Shown: piece by piece, positions 34,201-34,717 of the stretch
Position numbering within the stretch: the stretch's first letter is position 1
How the letters are laid out: each line of letters starts with the position of its first letter
Assembly: GCF_001949145.1 (NCBI RefSeq)
Contig: NW_019091504.1
Span: 152,002 to 186,718 of the forward strand
DNA from: Acanthaster planci
Taxonomy: Eukaryota > Echinodermata > Asteroidea > Valvatida > Acanthasteridae
Length of the DNA stretch: 34,717 bases
Reading direction: 5' to 3'
The notes under the pieces: generated by a model
What the model was told of the DNA's origin: nothing
Database searches by the model: none
The model's input: only the letters and a program-made list of their open reading frames with translations
Translations under genes and position numbers: made by a program

Positions 34201-34717
34201 TTAATATCAAATTGACTCTTAATTTGTTTAATTTTTTTCATTTCATATTTTTGGTCTGTCCGTCTAAAATCACAACCTATTCATCATGTATTAACTTGCA
34301 CTTGGGCTGTTGGATGTGTATGAAATCAGACAAATTTAAGTCAAATGCAAAAACACTGTTGTCAGTAAGTGTGGTCCGATGGTTAAAACCAGGAACTGCC
34401 TAAGTGTTCAGGCGATTTGCTGCTTCAGTAAGCAGCTGTGGCATCTGGTTCCATTTAAGTTTATGACACCACAAACATGTCTCATTTCATGAATGCCAAA
34501 TTCTGCCCATGCTGACCTTCAAGTTACCATTGTTTCAACTACACAACACCTGCATCAGTCCTCACACAGAGGCTATAAAAACACCATCCATGTTTAATTC
34601 TTCGCAGAAAAGGATTCAGTACAAATGACTCACCAGGAAGAGTTTGGCTTGGTTCATGTGTGGCTCCAAGGACTCATTGCCTTGGCATAGTACATACATC
34701 TGAGCCAGTAACTGTAC
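19177..34717 (-). CDS. GON4L: GON4L (gon-4-like) chromatin regulator, 16 exons, N-terminus beyond window
   Basis: Minus-strand exons: 34717-34634 (partial), 33989-33827, 33608-33407, 32906-32750, 32108-31986, 30521-29187, 28859-28809, 28274-28185, 27870-27772, 26558-26415, 25876-25733, 23438-23211, 22084-21415, 20805-19998, 19670-19568, 19299-19177. All phases match, giving 1507 residues plus TAG. Diagnostic blocks shared with vertebrate GON4L/YY1AP1 include VQLLAQM, RPCNLAGA, SKVFMYSELLP, EDVLIVLGL, KNxxSNVIK, the PAH-like repeats, RPPENYMMDFEEIIW, and the C-terminal VVWTRDADRLLLQRC SANT domain. GON4L is a nuclear co-regulator that associates with YY1, SIN3A and HDAC1 in vertebrates. Its Drosophila relative Mute acts at the histone locus body, and zebrafish udu mutants have blood and cell-cycle defects. 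Human GON4L is about 2240 residues, so several hundred N-terminal residues are probably missing here. Confidence 0.97.
19568..19670 (-). CDS. GON4L: GON4L C-terminal SANT/Myb-like exon
   Basis: 35 codons (residues 1433-1467) reading R-DADRLLLQRCRDQG then EEIARTLGDKTSKQ. Together with VVWTR before it and VSDRFATLMKLFQSA after it, this forms a full SANT/Myb-like three-helix domain. In Drosophila and human relatives this domain is reported to bind the C-terminus of Mxc/NPAT at histone locus bodies. The exon is shorter than most automatic gene finders accept, so it is easily missed. Confidence 0.94.
19998..20805 (-). CDS. GON4L: GON4L exon leading into C-terminal SANT domain
   Basis: 808 bases (residues 1164-1432), phase 1 in and phase 2 out. 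Mostly hydrophilic and probably disordered, with Arg-Ser-Pro patches (RSLPRRPEPTKRR) and Lys/Glu-rich stretches. It ends KDGEVIVVWTR, the first strand-helix lead of the terminal SANT domain: human GON4L has GEKVVLWTRE at the same place. The acceptor is ttatctcag at 20806 and the donor is AAG|GTAAGA at 19998. Confidence 0.94.
21415..22084 (-). CDS. GON4L: GON4L exon with extreme acidic tract
   Basis: 670 bases (residues 941-1163). A basic RRRGH start is followed by AHLSEICDNLADYLNENASEEDEE and then about 70 residues almost wholly Asp and Glu. The acidic DNA is built of GAT/GAC/GAA triplets close to a microsatellite, so its length is probably polymorphic. The tail is Ser/Gln/Pro-rich and ends QTTLLG at a GTACGC donor (phase 1). 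The acceptor is cctccacag before GGAACAAGAAC. An ATG in the exon could mislead gene finders into calling a start here. Confidence 0.92.
22085..23210 (-). other. GON4L intron with a partial tRNA-SINE copy
   Basis: No coding segment. At 22982-23055 a plus-strand fragment contains a GGTTCAAATCC B-box-like word followed by the same 3' body as the copies at 23873-24290. The rest is unremarkable AT-rich intron. Confidence 0.55.
23211..23438 (-). CDS. GON4L: GON4L exon with acidic block and AT-hook-like patch
   Basis: 76 codons (residues 865-940). It begins YDSFEEIEIPDSDEEIP, continuing the conserved F-E-E acidic motif that follows PAH2. It then contains SRVGRPPNKP, which resembles an AT-hook core (G-R-P) but lacks the second arginine. 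The rest is basic (RLLPKAALLKGRLPS, SPARKKSS). DNA binding by the G-R-P-P patch is speculative. Confidence 0.93.
23873..24290. repeat. Inverted pair of tRNA-derived SINE-like copies
   Basis: A minus-strand copy (about 23994 down to 23873) and a plus-strand copy (24164 to about 24290) share tRNA-like promoter words: an A-box-like TGGTTGAGTGATTAAG or ATCAAGTGGTTAAG, then B-box GGTTCAAGTCC or AGTTCAAGTCC. Both are followed by GAAxTTTTTTCACAAGCTC-type bodies. The heads face each other across about 170 bases. Further diverged copies occur at 22982-23055 and 27201-27265. None folds as an intact tRNA; the cloverleaf stems are broken. Confidence 0.75.
24888..25005. repeat. Two direct copies of a 59-bp unit
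   Basis: Units 24888-24946 and 24947-25005 both read attggtactc-aa-gcttatgaca-acccg-gcaaaatgccgactttaat-taacatg-a and differ at only a few positions. They lie in the 2.3-kb GON4L intron between exons 25733 and 23438. No function is apparent. Confidence 0.9.
25217..25640. repeat. Dispersed repeat with about 350-bp internal recurrence
   Basis: The phrase g(g/c)cactttggcaattattt occurs near 25220 and again near 25570, each followed by a (ta)tccaat/gtccgat then ttcaaac stretch. Intervening lines contain recurring phrases of the type tttgaccg, caaatttggta, tgacctcatgtgacctc. Such AT-rich arrays are commonly dispersed in marine-animal genomes. Superfamily is unknown and the boundaries are approximate. 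A T-rich tract precedes it (25176-25212). Confidence 0.5.
25733..26558 (-). CDS. GON4L: GON4L second PAH-like repeat (two exons)
   Basis: Exons 26558-26415 and 25876-25733 (48 codons each, phase 0; residues 769-864). The first has AKARLFLRQVEVHFQKNPAQFQKVLNTI, the second LKESILPLLKGQPHLEQEFSLLFADERPP and then YMMDFEEIIWDDDKEKE. The R-P-P ... D-F-E-E-I-x-W block is shared almost word for word with human GON4L and YY1AP1, which was decisive for the identification. It continues into YDSFEEIEIPDSDEE in the next exon. Confidence 0.95.
26749..27172. mobile_element. Tc1/mariner-like MITE with 28-bp inverted ends
   Basis: The left end starts CAGTCATTTGCAAAAG and continues to GGACCACC (26749-26776). 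The right end (27145-27172) is its reverse complement with one mismatch. A TA dinucleotide precedes the left end (26747-26748), as in Tc1/mariner insertions; on the right the expected TA is not directly adjacent (TCGTA follows). Only 424 bases, with no transposase. It lies in the GON4L intron between exons 27772 and 26558. Confidence 0.82.
27201..27265 (+). repeat. Diverged tRNA-SINE fragment
   Basis: Contains AGCTCAGTCATCAAGTG (A-box side) and TGTTCGAGTCC (B-box side) at tRNA spacing. It aligns with the heads of the copies at 23873-24290. A downstream stretch (27465-27490, actgagtatacagtg) resembles the tail seen near 24042-24052. It is degraded and not a functional tRNA. Confidence 0.55.
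27772..28859 (-). CDS. GON4L: GON4L first PAH-like repeat (three exons)
   Basis: Exons 28859-28809, 28274-28185 and 27870-27772 (residues 689-768), all phase 0, encode SFSRAYLNKVKERFSSDP, the YVDFLGIFNSF helix, then LFQKICQALEGHPDLVEDFTAFLP. The pattern Y-L-x-x-V-x-x-x-F, x-F-L-x-I-F, L-F-x-x-I-x-x-x-L-x-G-H-P-D-L-x-x-x-F-x-x-F-L-P is the classic paired amphipathic helix signature known from SIN3. In GON4L it is a probable protein-docking module. Each helix pair is split by an intron. Confidence 0.94.
28515..28570. repeat. 10-bp tandem repeat
   Basis: About five and a half copies of aagtcctcac, two with single-base changes, in a GON4L intron. A short simple array with no evident role. Confidence 0.9.
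29187..30521 (-). CDS. GON4L: GON4L long disordered exon
   Basis: A 1335-base exon (residues 244-688) opening KYQSAFYPQQ after a CAG acceptor and ending DSDIVSKDPK before GTACGA. The middle is low-complexity, rich in Ser, Thr, Pro, Asn and Gln. It includes a basic GEKRTSRDKKGRGDKSK patch that may be a nuclear signal and an acidic IDEEGAEEDNLDDAA stretch. The last 40 residues (KMAAKRMKTKLRRDLES then VVLLDSD) are better ordered and lead into the PAH repeats. The sequence is poorly conserved, so the call rests on exon frame and flanking domains. Confidence 0.92.
30805..31956. mobile_element. 1.15-kb element with 17-bp perfect inverted ends and 5-bp target duplication
   Basis: Begins CAGGGGTCGAAATTAAC at 30805-30821 and ends with its exact reverse complement at 31940-31956. 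The bases tgaac occur directly on both sides (30800-30804 and 31957-31961), a perfect 5-bp target duplication. Just inside the left end are repeated GGTCCACTGGCC-type palindromic words; on the right are GGGCAAGC/CGATCGGGCAAAC words. No transposase is visible, so it is non-autonomous. The CAGGGG start suggests a hAT relative. It lies in the GON4L intron between exons 31986 and 30521. Confidence 0.85.
32109..32749 (-). other. GON4L intron, possible tRNA-like fragment near 32650
   Basis: No coding exon recognised. On the minus strand near 32690-32655 the words GAGGTTTGAAGTTCAGTCCCC resemble a degraded tRNA-SINE B box. Nothing else stands out. The introns 32907-33406 and 33990-34633 likewise hold no recognisable feature. 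Confidence 0.3.
32750..32906 (-). CDS. GON4L: GON4L exon with first SANT/Myb-like domain
   Basis: Residues 150-202: LIVLGLMQYPPEKDKQVLYRMICQNMLPIKTSRQVMVHVKNACSKNSSNVIK in short. The helix spacing (LGL, then a helix ending MLP, then T-x-x-Q-v-x-x-h-v-K-N) matches the GON4L SANT-like region. It is preceded by FEKSED in the exon before and followed by NWRKCGIKPILTPP in the next exon (32108-31986). The SANT tryptophans are replaced, as in vertebrate GON4L. A protein-interaction role is inferred rather than DNA binding. Confidence 0.9.
33407..34717 (-). CDS. GON4L: GON4L exons upstream of first SANT-like region (window edge)
   Basis: Three exons, 34717-34634, 33989-33827 and 33608-33407 (residues 1-149 of the visible part). 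They contain VQLLAQMYVLCQGN, then RPCNLAGAL, then IIAHSKVFMYSELLPGLSL, matching in order the conserved block that precedes the SANT-like fold in vertebrate GON4L. The exon at the edge is open to the last base (codon GTA at 34717-34715), so the gene continues to the right. The last exon ends at GACGT|GTAAGA, phase 2. Confidence 0.93.

Overview
This is an animal (metazoan) nuclear genomic window with three intron-split protein genes and a dense scatter of small transposon-derived repeats in introns and flanks. I see no prokaryotic, viral or organellar genes and no CRISPR array. The gene set, the AT-rich introns of 0.1 to 3.6 kb, the recurring ACATGTACA and TAGGCCT words and the repeat content suggest a marine invertebrate, most plausibly a deuterostome such as an echinoderm. 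That placement is inference; the protein identities are firm. All splice junctions below were read by eye from GT/AG signals, and they keep the reading frame across every intron.

Layout. (1) 1-2023: 3' flank and probable 3' UTR, no gene seen. (2) 2024-7739, minus strand: a complete 465-residue CREB3-family gene (CREB3L3/CREB3L4-like) in 8 coding exons, encoding an ER-anchored bZIP transcription factor. Its introns hold a piggyBac-like MITE touching a splice donor and a CAGGGTTCC-ended MITE built on a 39-bp tandem repeat. (3) 7782-9640: upstream region with a 16-bp minisatellite. (4) About 9640-9861: GC-richer segment, the presumed NSA2 promoter. (5) 9859-17096, plus strand: NSA2, a 60S ribosome-assembly factor, reconstructed from 9 coding exons as exactly 260 residues. 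Exon 1 contributes only the ATG, and the 3.6-kb first intron is full of inverted-repeat elements. (6) 17097-19176: convergent 3' ends. (7) 19177 to beyond 34717, minus strand: GON4L, 16 exons giving the C-terminal 1507 residues (two SANT/Myb-like regions, two PAH-like repeats, a long disordered exon, acidic tracts). Its N-terminus lies beyond the right edge.

How the genes relate. They do not form an operon-like system. The CREB3-like factor is expected to be an ER-tethered regulator released by S1P/S2P cleavage. NSA2 works in the nucleolus on pre-60S particles. GON4L is a chromatin co-regulator linked to YY1, SIN3A/HDAC1 and the histone locus body. CREB3L and NSA2 are divergent neighbours, and NSA2 and GON4L converge, with possibly overlapping 3' UTRs.

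I did not find an undescribed biological system. The most interesting items are the transposon at the bZIP exon's splice donor, the long foldback element in NSA2 intron 1, the orientation-switching minisatellite, a well-delimited 1.15-kb element with intact terminal repeats and target duplication in GON4L, the KDEL-like luminal tail of the CREB3-like protein, and a possible ancient CREB3L-GON4L linkage.
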